Shown piece by piece: positions 30,287 to 37,974 of a stretch of 64,000 nt of DNA (position 1 is the first letter of the stretch; every line of letters starts with the position of its first letter). The DNA comes from Aurantiacibacter odishensis (GTDB lineage: Bacteria > Pseudomonadota > Alphaproteobacteria > Sphingomonadales > Sphingomonadaceae). The translations under genes were made by a program, and so were the position numbers. Location of the stretch: positions 394,727 through 458,726 of the forward strand of contig NZ_QYOS01000023.1 of assembly GCF_003605195.1 (NCBI RefSeq), given 5' to 3'. The notes beneath the pieces are model-generated. The model was given only the letters and a program-made list of their open reading frames with translations. It searched no databases and was not told the origin of the DNA.

Positions 30287-30380
30287 AAGCCCGAAACTGC
30301 GTGCGTTCGGCAGCGTTCACAATTTGACGGGCGGCAGCGCCGGCCCTCACAATGGTGACGCCGGCATCATGAAGTTCTAA
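30249..30380 (+). CDS. Lasso peptide precursor A1
   Basis: A 43-residue peptide. The leader has the YESPKLRAFGSVHNLT pattern of proteobacterial lasso leaders (Y-x2-P-x-L-x3-G) with Thr27 as penultimate leader residue. The predicted core (30333-30377) is GSAGPHNGDAGIMKF: Gly1 and Asp9 would form a nine-residue macrolactam, leaving a six-residue tail. GAGAGGCAAC precedes the ATG. The gene begins inside the 3' end of the cyclase and is followed by a strong terminator. Confidence 0.88.
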   Translation: MKGQETKKAKKYESPKLRAFGSVHNLTGGSAGPHNGDAGIMKF

Positions 30381-30427
30381 ACTTGCCCTCATGATAGCCT
30401 CAAACGGTTTTCGACTTAAGTAGTTAA

Positions 30428-30453
30428 AAAAGCGCTGTCGGACCGGCGCTTTT
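30428..30453 (+). terminator. Rho-independent terminator after precursor A1
   Basis: AAAAGCGC pairs with GCGCTTTT around a ten-base loop containing GTCGGACCG, followed by CCTTTT. It lies 48 bases after the A1 stop and closely resembles the terminator behind A2. Confidence 0.8.
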
Positions 30454-30645
30454 CCTTTTGGCAATGATGCGTGGCTGGAGCACTGCCGATCGCGAACAGA
30501 ACTGGTCCATGCCACTCTTCGTACGCCTACATGCAGCGAGACTTTGCAATACTTTCAACAGTGTCGAACAGCTGATGCTTTACGATTTGAAGTAACCGGA
30601 CAAAATCTCGTTCCGCTGCTGGGGTTGTCCAAGCAACGGAATCGT

Positions 30646-30674
30646 TTGACACGGCGCACAATCGGAGATTAAAG
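30646..30674 (+). promoter_or_regulatory. Possible promoter for precursor A2
   Basis: TTGACA (30646-30651) is followed after 17 bases by TTAAAG, a weak -10, about 60 bases before the A2 start. The terminator between A1 and A2 makes a separate promoter for A2 likely, but the -10 match is poor. Confidence 0.35.
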
Positions 30675-30735
30675 GTTTGCTCGCAAGTGCAGCATTGCGG
30701 GCGTGCTTGGCGCAGACCGGGAAACACAAGGGTTA

Positions 30736-30864
30736 ATGACGATGCAGGATCAGAAGACGAAGAAATACGAAAGCCCGAAGCTGAAAGTCTTTGGCAGCGT
30801 GCGCAACCTTACGGGCGGCAGTGCTGGTCCGGCCAACGGTGACGCTGGCATCATGAAGTTCTGA
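30736..30864 (+). CDS. Lasso peptide precursor A2
   Basis: A 42-residue peptide, YESPKLKVFGSVRNLT in the leader, Thr26 penultimate, predicted core (30817-30861) GSAGPANGDAGIMKF. It differs from the A1 core only at position 6 (Ala for His). Most third-codon positions differ between the two cores, so the amino-acid sequence has been kept by selection since the duplication. AAGGG lies four bases before ATG 30736; ATG 30742 is an alternative. Confidence 0.88.
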   Translation: MTMQDQKTKKYESPKLKVFGSVRNLTGGSAGPANGDAGIMKF

Positions 30865-30912
30865 GCGGTATCGCTCAGCTTCAGTGATCTAGAACGCTAC
30901 GTGAGTAGCCAG

Positions 30913-30940
30913 AGAAGCGTCCCTGACCGGACGCTTTTCT
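30913..30940 (+). terminator. Rho-independent terminator after precursor A2
   Basis: AAGCGTCC and GGACGCTT form an eight-pair stem with a six-base loop, followed by TTCTCTT. It has the same arrangement and a similar loop to the A1 terminator, so precursor and terminator seem to have been duplicated together. Confidence 0.8.
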
Positions 30941-31016
30941 CTTGTCTGCAGGTGGCGTTAGAGGGTTCGGCGCATGTAGCTCTGCAGCAAGGCACCGGCT
31001 TCCCGGCGATTGGTAG

Positions 31017-32141
31017 ATGAACGTAATACTCGACGAACATTATTGCTACCTGTCGCGCGACAATCGCAATCGCGCCTTTCGCAAGGCGCTCGAGGCGACA
31101 GTGCGTGAAGGGGATGTCGTTGCGGACCTTGGCTGTGGATTTGGCGTGTTGGGGATCATGGCCCTGCAGGCAGGCGCAGCCCGGTGCTATGGAATAGACC
31201 ACTCGGATGCGATCGAGATCGCGCGCGAGGCAACCAGGCGCGCGGGTCTGGCAGATCGATATAGCCCGATTCGCAGCTCCACATTCCGCACCGCCCTTCC
31301 CGAGAAGGCTGACCTGCTGGTTTGCGACCACATCGGCTACTTCGGTTTCGACTACGGCATCATCGCCATGATGCAGGACGCGCGCGATAGGATGCTGAAG
31401 CCGGACGGGAGACTGGTCCCCTCCGCCATATCGTTCCTGCTGGCCGGTGTGGAATCCGAAGATGCGCGGGCGAAAGCGGCTTGCTGGACGCAAGAAGCCA
31501 TTCCCGAGGAATTCCGCTGGCTCGACAGCTATGGCAGGAACACCAAGATCGAGCATTATTTCGACGCCGAAGACTTGCTCACCGATTTGTACACCGTCGC
31601 CCACATCGATTTAGCGGAGGACGCGCCCGAAGTCCTGAAGTTCGAGGCAGAACTGGAAATCTCTCGCAAGGGTATCTTTGACGGTCTCATGGGCTGCTTC
31701 TCGGCCCGGCTGGCAGAAGGGGTCGAATTGACCAATTCCCCGCTATCGCCTGACTGCGTGCAGCGCGCCCGCGCATTTCTTCCCTGCAGGCAGCCATTCC
31801 CAGTGCAAGCCGGTGATCGCGTGCGCGTCAGCCTCACCATCCGTCACGACCCCGTGCTCATCTCCTGGACTGTCACTCCGCCCGGTGGAGAAGAGAAGCT
31901 GAGCATGTCGACCTGGCACAGCACGATCATGTCCCAGGCCGATCTTGCGCAGGAAACCGGGCTACCACCGGCTCGCAACGCCACGGGGAATGCGCGCCTC
32001 GCACTTCTGCCGCTGATCGATGGCAAGCGCACCGTTTCCCAGATCGAAGAAGCGCTCGCCGCCATCAGCCCGCCTCTGTTTCCGTCCCGTGCCGCCCTGC
32101 GCCGCTTCGTGCGCGAGGAACTGGCGCGCAACGCCTCATGA
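31017..32141 (+). CDS. PRMT-like SAM-dependent methyltransferase of the lasso cluster
   Basis: A 374-residue class I methyltransferase. Motif I is VADLGCGFGVLGIMALQAG, followed by GIDHSDAIEIA; the CDHIGYFGFDYGI segment sits where protein arginine methyltransferases have their double-E loop (SE-x-MGY), but the glutamates are replaced. A beta-barrel-like C-terminal half follows, and the last 55 residues (LALLPLIDGKRTVSQIEEAL...LRRFVREEL) look like a winged-helix/PqqD-type module. Its ATGA overlap with the kinase and its place after the precursors make the lasso peptide the likely substrate; the methylated residue is unknown. Confidence 0.78.
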   Translation: MNVILDEHYCYLSRDNRNRAFRKALEATVREGDVVADLGCGFGVLGIMALQAGAARCYGIDHSDAIEIAREATRRAGLADRYSPIRSSTFRTALPEKADLLVCDHIGYFGFDYGIIAMMQDARDRMLKPDGRLVPSAISFLLAGVESEDARAKAACWTQEAIPEEFRWLDSYGRNTKIEHYFDAEDLLTDLYTVAHIDLAEDAPEVLKFEAELEISRKGIFDGLMGCFSARLAEGVELTNSPLSPDCVQRARAFLPCRQPFPVQAGDRVRVSLTIRHDPVLISWTVTPPGGEEKLSMSTWHSTIMSQADLAQETGLPPARNATGNARLALLPLIDGKRTVSQIEEALAAISPPLFPSRAALRRFVREELARNAS

Positions 32142-33007
32142 TCGATCAACTCGAAATCTGGAAAGCCCAGGAGCAGGCCGAACTGCCGGGCAAGCCCTAC
32201 GACAAGTGGATCACCCCGGCTGGCGAGGTCGCGGCGGAATTCCACCGCGAGCCCGAAGGCTACCGCATACGCTTTCCCGGCGATGCGGATTTCCGCATTG
32301 ATGGCGAGAGCCTTGCTGTCAGGTGCCAACCCGTTCCGGGTGCGGAAAGGGACGTGATCGAGACGCTGTTCGTCAACTCGGTCTTGCCCGTGATCGGCAA
32401 TCACAGCGGGCAATTGAACCTCCATGGCAGCGCCTGCGCTCTGCCAGGCGGCGCCGCAGCCTTCATCGGGCAGTCGCGGCGCGGCAAGACCACGCTGGCA
32501 GGTGCATGCGCCCGCGCGGGCTATCCTTTTCTTACAGAAGACGTCATCCGTCTCGGGCCGAATGCGCTCGCTTACGACGTCGTTCCGGTACGGCCCTGCT
32601 TGCGCCTTTTCGGCGATAGCGCGGCATATTTGAGAAATGAATCAGTCGAACCCGGGGCGGAGACAATCAAGACTTCACTCGCGGCTTCCGAGCATCTGCC
32701 GTTTGCCGACACGGTCTCGCCGCTGAGGGTGATCTATGTTCTGGGCCCCGGCAATGCGCCTGCACCTTCTTTCGTGCCGATCGACCCGCAGCATGCGCTT
32801 CCCGAAGTCATGCAGCACGCATTCGTGCTCGACGTCGAAGACAAGCCGCGGCTGCAAGCGCATTTCGAGCGGCTTTCCGACCTTGCGCTCAATATCCCTT
32901 TCGTAATGCTTGACTATCCGCGTCTCTTTTCCGAGTTGTCAGGTGTCGTCCAGGCGATTGTCGACGATGTCGCGGAACGAGGAAACCGTACAAATGGAAG
33001 CAAATGA
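32138..33007 (+). CDS. HPr kinase-like protein of the lasso cluster
   Basis: A 289-residue protein with the HPr-kinase-type P-loop in FIGQSRRGKTTLAGA and downstream FLTEDVIRL, matching the acidic-residue region of HprK. Such kinases occur in some lasso clusters, where characterised members (ThcoK type) phosphorylate a Ser at the C-terminus of the precursor. Both precursors here end in Lys-Phe and have their only core Ser at position 2, so the target must differ or lie elsewhere. Overlaps the methyltransferase by four bases and the B1 gene by 14. Confidence 0.8.
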   Translation: MIDQLEIWKAQEQAELPGKPYDKWITPAGEVAAEFHREPEGYRIRFPGDADFRIDGESLAVRCQPVPGAERDVIETLFVNSVLPVIGNHSGQLNLHGSACALPGGAAAFIGQSRRGKTTLAGACARAGYPFLTEDVIRLGPNALAYDVVPVRPCLRLFGDSAAYLRNESVEPGAETIKTSLAASEHLPFADTVSPLRVIYVLGPGNAPAPSFVPIDPQHALPEVMQHAFVLDVEDKPRLQAHFERLSDLALNIPFVMLDYPRLFSELSGVVQAIVDDVAERGNRTNGSK

Positions 33008-33275
33008 CAGTTTCATCAGGTCCGACGAAGTCGTCGCCCGCGAAGTTGGCGGTGAGACCGTGCTTCTCGACTTGCAGGCAGGCACCTACTTCGGGCTGAA
33101 CGAAACGGGCGGCCTGATCTGGCAGTATCTGGGCGACGAGCCGCGCAAGTTCTCCGACATCTGCTCCCATGTTCTGGCCGAGTATGATGCCCCTGCAGAA
33201 GCAGTCGAAAGCGATGTTGCCGCACTCATGAAAGACCTGATCGCAAATGGTTTGGCAGTTCAGAAAGACGGCTGA
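32994..33275 (+). CDS. Lasso peptide B1 protein (PqqD-type RiPP recognition element)
   Basis: A 93-residue PqqD-family protein: a three-strand wing (DEVVAREVGGETVLLDLQAGTYFGLNETGGLIW) followed by three helices (AEAVESDVAALMKDLIANGLAV). RRE proteins bind the precursor leader, probably its Y-x2-P-x-L segment, and present it to the B2 peptidase. I start at ATG 32994 with GAGGAAACC upstream; an ATG at 32967 would add nine residues. It is the last gene of the plus-strand lasso operon. Confidence 0.88.
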   Translation: MEANDSFIRSDEVVAREVGGETVLLDLQAGTYFGLNETGGLIWQYLGDEPRKFSDICSHVLAEYDAPAEAVESDVAALMKDLIANGLAVQKDG

Positions 33276-33284
33276 AACGCGGCG

Positions 33285-34472
33285 CTAATCGCCCCGCAGC
33301 CTTCGCTGACACAGCTTGATCACGCCATTCGCCAGCCGACGGGCGTAAAACAGCGACAGTGGTTTGCCTTGTGCCTCAGGGTATCTTCGATGCATGAACT
33401 CTGCTGACGGGAAAAGATTCTCCCGCAGCATCGTGGCCCGGGCCCGCCAGTTATAAGCGCGTTCCCAGCTGCTCTTGAAACGCTCGAACGTGTCATCGTG
33501 GAACAAGAAACGGTCGATTGCACCCTGCCCACCTTGTTTCGCGAGGGTCGCCATGACCTCCGAAGGGACCGGTGTGTCAAAAAGCGCCTGCGCCCGCTCC
33601 AGCGCCCGCAGAGAAAGTTCCGACATGCCTCTGGTGCTGGCCAGTGTCGTAAGGTCTTCCCACTCCTGTGCCGAGAAGCCCCGCGCCTGGAGGTTGGTGC
33701 CATAGACCCACACGAGCCTGTCGTCGGCGATCATGTAATCGTCATCGACGATGTAACCCGAGATGCGGTGCAACTGGTGATTCAGGATGTCGTTGAAGAA
33801 TAACAGCACTGGATCGAGCGCCTTCGCCCCTTTTGCGAGGCGATCCAGAGGCACGCTGCGCACGAAAGCCTCCTCGACGCTGAATATCTGGCGCAAGGCG
33901 TTGGACGAAGTTGGCTGCCAGTGAAGGTCGATCGAGTGAACGAAACCGCTCTTCGTGTCGAAAATCCAGTCCTCCTGCATCGCGCTGGATTGCGCGCGCG
34001 TGAAGCCGGCAGCTGCAAGGAGGTGGCGCGCGGCCTGCCGTTGTTCGGGACGGATCAGGAGATCGGTATCACCACGCCTGCGATCTGCCGGATCCGGATA
34101 GACGGTATAGGCAAGCGCGGTCCCCTTCGTGACAAGCACGTCGACGCCGGCCGTGGCGAACAGTTCGAGCGTTCTTGCCAGTAGGTCGCGATGCGACGCC
34201 TCCCAGAGCACCTGCAATCTCGCTTCCTCGCGCACACGCTCGGCAAGTTCGGCAGGCCAGCTTTCAAAGCTGTCCGCGTCCGCCAGAGAGAGGCAGATGC
34301 CGTGATAGGATATGACCGGCCACAAGGCATCGAACGAGATTTCCTCTTCCAGGCTGAACGGCCAGGTTTCCTGCCCGCCTTTGAGCGTCCTTAGAAGGAA
34401 GGGGAGCAGCCTGAGCTCGACGTCGGACCCGTTTTGGGAAACGGCTGACTGGTGAGAAGGGCGAGCCGGCAT
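33285..34472 (-). CDS. NTP_transf_5-type nucleotidyltransferase of the lasso cluster
   Basis: A 395-residue protein with the nucleotidyltransferase core: VLVTKGTALAYTVYPDPADRRRGDTDLLI, where the GDTDLLI carries the metal-binding Asp pair, and VHSIDLHWQP as a further acidic element. This family accompanies HPr-like kinases in other lasso clusters (for example that of pseudomycoidin, where it adds sugar to the phosphorylated peptide). It converges on the B1 gene with a nine-base gap. ATG 34472 is preferred over TTG 34499. Confidence 0.8.
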   Translation of the reverse strand: MPARPSHQSAVSQNGSDVELRLLPFLLRTLKGGQETWPFSLEEEISFDALWPVISYHGICLSLADADSFESWPAELAERVREEARLQVLWEASHRDLLARTLELFATAGVDVLVTKGTALAYTVYPDPADRRRGDTDLLIRPEQRQAARHLLAAAGFTRAQSSAMQEDWIFDTKSGFVHSIDLHWQPTSSNALRQIFSVEEAFVRSVPLDRLAKGAKALDPVLLFFNDILNHQLHRISGYIVDDDYMIADDRLVWVYGTNLQARGFSAQEWEDLTTLASTRGMSELSLRALERAQALFDTPVPSEVMATLAKQGGQGAIDRFLFHDDTFERFKSSWERAYNWRARATMLRENLFPSAEFMHRRYPEAQGKPLSLFYARRLANGVIKLCQRRLRGD

Positions 34473-34501
34473 CAAACGATGTTGCGCTGCCGCACGCAAA
34501 A

Positions 34502-34547
34502 GTCAAACGACAGTCGCAGATGCTGAGATTGTCCGATTCTGTTTGAC
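34502..34547. promoter_or_regulatory. Divergent control region between the nucleotidyltransferase and rmlA
   Basis: GTCAAAC (34502-34508) and GTTTGAC (34541-34547) are inverted copies, each giving a TTGAC -35-like element pointing at one of the two divergent genes. The -10 elements are not convincing. Confidence 0.35.
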
Positions 34548-34558
34548 GCCGAAAGCTC

Positions 34559-34575
34559 ATGCTGCAAAGCAGCAT
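34559..34575. promoter_or_regulatory. Perfect palindrome ATGCTGC-N3-GCAGCAT upstream of rmlA
   Basis: Seven-base arms around AAA, 40 bases before the rmlA start. The inner CTGC-N3-GCAG fits the site described for PhaR of Paracoccus. The same arms recur at 56597-56613. Confidence 0.4.
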
Positions 34576-34615
34576 TTCCGTTTATTCAGTCGGTAGCGAG
34601 AGATAACACGATCTC

Positions 34616-35497
34616 ATGGCACGCAAGGGAATCATCCTTGCCGGAGGGTCCGGAACCAGGCTGTATCCGCTCACCAGCGGCGTTTCGAAACAGCTGATGC
34701 CCGTCTTCGACAAGCCGATGATCTATTATCCGCTTTCGACGCTGATGATGGCTGGCATTCGCGATATCCTTATCATCACCACTCCCGAAGACCAAGCTCA
34801 GTTCCAGCGCGTTCTGGGGGACGGTTCGGACCTTGGCATTGCACTCAGCTATGCCGTCCAGCCCAGCCCCGATGGGCTCGCCCAGGCATTCCATATCGGG
34901 GCGGATTTCATCGGCGGCGATTCCAGCGCTCTCGTGCTGGGGGACAACATCTTCTACGGTCACGGCCTCCCCGAACTGCTTGGCAGCGCGGCGAGCCGCG
35001 AAAACGGAGCAAGTGTTTTCGCCTACCGTGTGAACAATCCGAAAGCCTACGGCGTCGTGGATTTCGATGCGAGGGGCGTGGCCTCCTCGCTGGAAGAGAA
35101 ACCTGCGAAGCCTAAATCGAACTATGCCGTTACCGGCCTCTATTTCTACGACAAGACGGTGGTGGATCGCGCACGGGACGTGAAACCTTCGCCGCGCGGC
35201 GAGCTTGAGATTACCGATCTGAACCAGCTGTATCTCGATGATGGCGAGCTCTCGGTCGAGATCATGGGACGCGGCTATGCCTGGCTCGACACCGGTACGC
35301 ATGGTTCACTGCTCGATGCCGCCAGCTACGTGCGCATCACCGAAGAGCGTCAAGGCCTGAAGATCTGCTGTCCCGAAGAGATCGCCTGGCGACAGGGCTT
35401 CATCGACGATGCAAAACTTGAAGCAATCGCCTCGCCGCTGAAGAAATCCGGCTATGGCGATTACCTGATGGCGCTGCTGGCCGAAGGCGCCGACTGA
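34616..35497 (+). CDS. rmlA: Glucose-1-phosphate thymidylyltransferase
   Basis: A 293-residue enzyme making dTDP-glucose, the first step of dTDP-L-rhamnose synthesis. The N-terminal [20 protein letters not shown] with the following [12 protein letters not shown] is diagnostic, and LGDNIFYG and [15 protein letters not shown] complete the active site. Length is usual. It is first of the rmlACDB operon and its stop overlaps rmlC as TGATG. Confidence 0.97.
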   Translation: MARKGIILAGGSGTRLYPLTSGVSKQLMPVFDKPMIYYPLSTLMMAGIRDILIITTPEDQAQFQRVLGDGSDLGIALSYAVQPSPDGLAQAFHIGADFIGGDSSALVLGDNIFYGHGLPELLGSAASRENGASVFAYRVNNPKAYGVVDFDARGVASSLEEKPAKPKSNYAVTGLYFYDKTVVDRARDVKPSPRGELEITDLNQLYLDDGELSVEIMGRGYAWLDTGTHGSLLDAASYVRITEERQGLKICCPEEIAWRQGFIDDAKLEAIASPLKKSGYGDYLMALLAEGAD

Positions 35498-36042
35498 TGA
35501 AGATCATCGAATGCGCGATTGATGGCCCCGTGATTCTGGAGCCGCAGGTTTTCGGAGACGAGCGCGGCTTCTTCATGGAAAGCTGGAACGCACAGAAGTT
35601 CGCAGAGGCGGGCCTAGATATCGCTTTCGCGCAGGATAACCATTCCCGCTCCCAGAAAGGCGTACTTCGCGGGATGCATTTCCAGAACCCGGGTCCGCAA
35701 GGCAAGCTGGTGCGCGTGGTCAGCGGTGCGGTGTTCGACGTGGCCGTCGATCTGCGGCGTTCCTCGCCCACTTTCGGCAAGTGGGTCGGCGTCGAGCTTT
35801 CGGCCGAGAACAAGCGTATGTTCTGGGTTCCGCAGGGGTTCGCACACGGCTTCCTCACTCTCGAGGACGGCACCGACTTCCTCTACAAGTGCGATGCGCC
35901 CTATGCGCCTTCGAACGAACATTCGCTTGCTTGGTACGATCCCGATGTCGGGATCGAATGGCCGACAGAGGGACTGGAAGTGCAGCTTTCCGCCAAGGAT
36001 CGTGAAGGCAAGCTGCTGGGCGAGGTGGAAGCCTTCGCATGA
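35497..36042 (+). CDS. rmlC: dTDP-4-dehydrorhamnose 3,5-epimerase
   Basis: A 181-residue cupin enzyme, third step of rhamnose synthesis. It shows ERGFFMESWN, QDNHSRSQKGVLRGMHFQ with the catalytic His, VDLRRSSPTFGKW and FWVPQGFAHGFLTL. Overlaps rmlA and rmlD by one and four bases. Confidence 0.96.
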   Translation: MKIIECAIDGPVILEPQVFGDERGFFMESWNAQKFAEAGLDIAFAQDNHSRSQKGVLRGMHFQNPGPQGKLVRVVSGAVFDVAVDLRRSSPTFGKWVGVELSAENKRMFWVPQGFAHGFLTLEDGTDFLYKCDAPYAPSNEHSLAWYDPDVGIEWPTEGLEVQLSAKDREGKLLGEVEAFA

Positions 36043-36887
36043 AAGTCCTTATAACCGGTGCCAAGGGTCAGCTGGGACGCGGATTGATTTCGACCGCTCC
36101 GGAAGGGACCGAACTGCACCCGGTCGACATCGATGATTGTGACCTGTCAGATGCTGATGCCATTGCTGCGCTGGTGCGCGATGTGTCGCCCGATCTTGTC
36201 CTAAATGCCGCGGCCTATACCGCAGTCGACAAGGCTGAAAGCGATGAGGTAACGGCGCGCGTCATCAACTCTGGCGCAGTGGAAGCGCTAGTCAGAGCCC
36301 ATCCCGGCAAGGTTGTGCACGTCTCAACGGATTTCGTCTTCGATGGGACTTCCAGCCGGGCTTACCGTCCCGATGATCCCCGCAATCCGCTATCTGCTTA
36401 TGGCCGCACCAAGGCAGCAGGCGAAGATGCGCTGCGCGAAGCCGATCTTCTGGTTCGCACCGCGTGGGTCTACACCGCCGGCGGCGTCAATTTCGTGCGC
36501 ACGATGCTGCGTCTGATGGCAGAAAAGCCCGCACTGAATGTCGTGGTAGACCAGATTGGCGCACCCACATGGGCGCCCGGTCTCGCGGCGACCATCTGGG
36601 GCCTCGTCGCCAAGGACGCCAGCGGCACTTTCCATCACAGCGATGCAGGCGTTGCCAGCTGGTACGATTTCGCTGTCGCCATTCAGGAAGAGGCGTTGGC
36701 TCTCGGCCTGCTCGACAAGGCAATTCCGGTCACTCCCATTCCAGCCAGCGCCTACCCCACCCCGGCAGTGCGTCCGGCATTCTCCCTGCTCGATTGCAGC
36801 AAGACGCGCGAATTGCTTGGCGACGGTCACACCCACTGGCGCGTGAACCTGCGCACAATGCTGAAAGAGGAAGCTGCTCTTGGCTAA
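36039..36887 (+). CDS. rmlD: dTDP-4-dehydrorhamnose reductase
   Basis: A 282-residue short-chain reductase, last step of dTDP-rhamnose synthesis. It has the NADPH-binding GAKGQLGRGL, NAAAYTAVDKAE, HVSTDFVFDG and YGRTKAAGE with the Tyr-x3-Lys pair. Starts at ATGA overlapping rmlC and ends eight bases inside rmlB. Confidence 0.96.
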   Translation: MKVLITGAKGQLGRGLISTAPEGTELHPVDIDDCDLSDADAIAALVRDVSPDLVLNAAAYTAVDKAESDEVTARVINSGAVEALVRAHPGKVVHVSTDFVFDGTSSRAYRPDDPRNPLSAYGRTKAAGEDALREADLLVRTAWVYTAGGVNFVRTMLRLMAEKPALNVVVDQIGAPTWAPGLAATIWGLVAKDASGTFHHSDAGVASWYDFAVAIQEEALALGLLDKAIPVTPIPASAYPTPAVRPAFSLLDCSKTRELLGDGHTHWRVNLRTMLKEEAALG

Positions 36888-37935
36888 CCTTCTCATCACC
36901 GGCGGTGCCGGCTTCATCGGCGGCAATTTCGTCCATTACTGGGCGGACAAGCATCCGGACGACACGATGATCGTGCTCGACTGCCTCACCTATGCCGGCA
37001 ACGAGTCGACCATTGCCGGCGTCGAGCAGGCCGAACTGGTGGTTGGCAATATTCTGGACAGTGGTCTGGTCGAGAAGCTGCTGCGCGAATGCGATATTTC
37101 CACGATCGTGCACTTTGCAGCCGAAAGTCACGTCGATCGTTCCATCAGCGGTCCCGATGCATTCATAGAGACCAACATTCTTGGCACCAATTCGCTGCTG
37201 AAAGCTGCCCGCACCGTCTGGCTTGATGAGGGCGCCGGCAAGCCGCACAGGTTCCATCACATTTCGACCGACGAGGTCTATGGCTCGCTCGGTCCGGAAG
37301 ATCCTGCTTTCAGCGAGACGACGCAGTACCAGCCGAACTCGCCCTACTCGGCATCCAAGGCATCGTCCGATCATCTCGTGCGTGCTTATCACCACACCTT
37401 CGGGCTGGAAGTGACGACCAGCAACTGTTCGAACAACTACGGGCCGTACCAGTATCCCGAAAAGCTGATTCCACTGTTCCTCCTGAACTCGCTATATGGA
37501 CGGGACCTGCCGATCTACGGCGACGGCATGAACGTGCGCGACTGGCTGCACGTGGAAGACCATTGCCGCGGCGTCGAAGCCTGCCTTGCCAAGGGCACCC
37601 CGGGCGAAACCTACAATATCGGCGGCGGGGCGGAACTGCCCAACATGGCCGTGATCGACCGCATCTGCGCCGAAGTGGACAACGCCTTTGCAGAGATAGA
37701 CGGCCTCGCCGAACGCTATCCCGACGCACCGGCGGCCAAGGGCAAGCCTACCAGCGAGCTCAAGACTTTCGTGACCGACCGCAAGGGCCACGACCGGCGG
37801 TATGCCATCGACGAAACCAAGGCGCGCAGCGAACTGGGTTACGCGCCCGCCCACAGTTTCGAGACCGGGCTGGCGAACACCCTGCGCTGGTATCTCGGAA
37901 ACGAAGAGTGGTGGCTGCCGCTGGCGAAATCCTGA
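36880..37935 (+). CDS. rmlB: dTDP-glucose 4,6-dehydratase
   Basis: A 351-residue enzyme for the second step of rhamnose synthesis. GGAGFIGGNFVHYW binds NAD; STDEVYGSLG and YSASKASSDHLVRAY carry the catalytic residues; NCSNNYGPYQYPEKLIPLF follows as usual. It starts at TTG 36880 inside rmlD, with AAAGAGGAAG upstream. The gene is last in this operon; a beta-helix gene converges from the right. Confidence 0.96.
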   Translation: MANLLITGGAGFIGGNFVHYWADKHPDDTMIVLDCLTYAGNESTIAGVEQAELVVGNILDSGLVEKLLRECDISTIVHFAAESHVDRSISGPDAFIETNILGTNSLLKAARTVWLDEGAGKPHRFHHISTDEVYGSLGPEDPAFSETTQYQPNSPYSASKASSDHLVRAYHHTFGLEVTTSNCSNNYGPYQYPEKLIPLFLLNSLYGRDLPIYGDGMNVRDWLHVEDHCRGVEACLAKGTPGETYNIGGGAELPNMAVIDRICAEVDNAFAEIDGLAERYPDAPAAKGKPTSELKTFVTDRKGHDRRYAIDETKARSELGYAPAHSFETGLANTLRWYLGNEEWWLPLAKS

Positions 37936-37974
37936 CACAGGCCTCGCCAGCGGCACGACCCGCCTGACGCGGCG

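Larger units (their letters stand above)
30381..30735 (+). other. Gap between the two precursor genes
   Basis: This 355-base stretch has no gene that I can support. It holds the A1 terminator (30428-30453) and, towards its right end, a possible promoter for A2. The GC content is visibly lower than in the flanking genes. Both strands carry only short unsupported frames. Confidence 0.6.
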
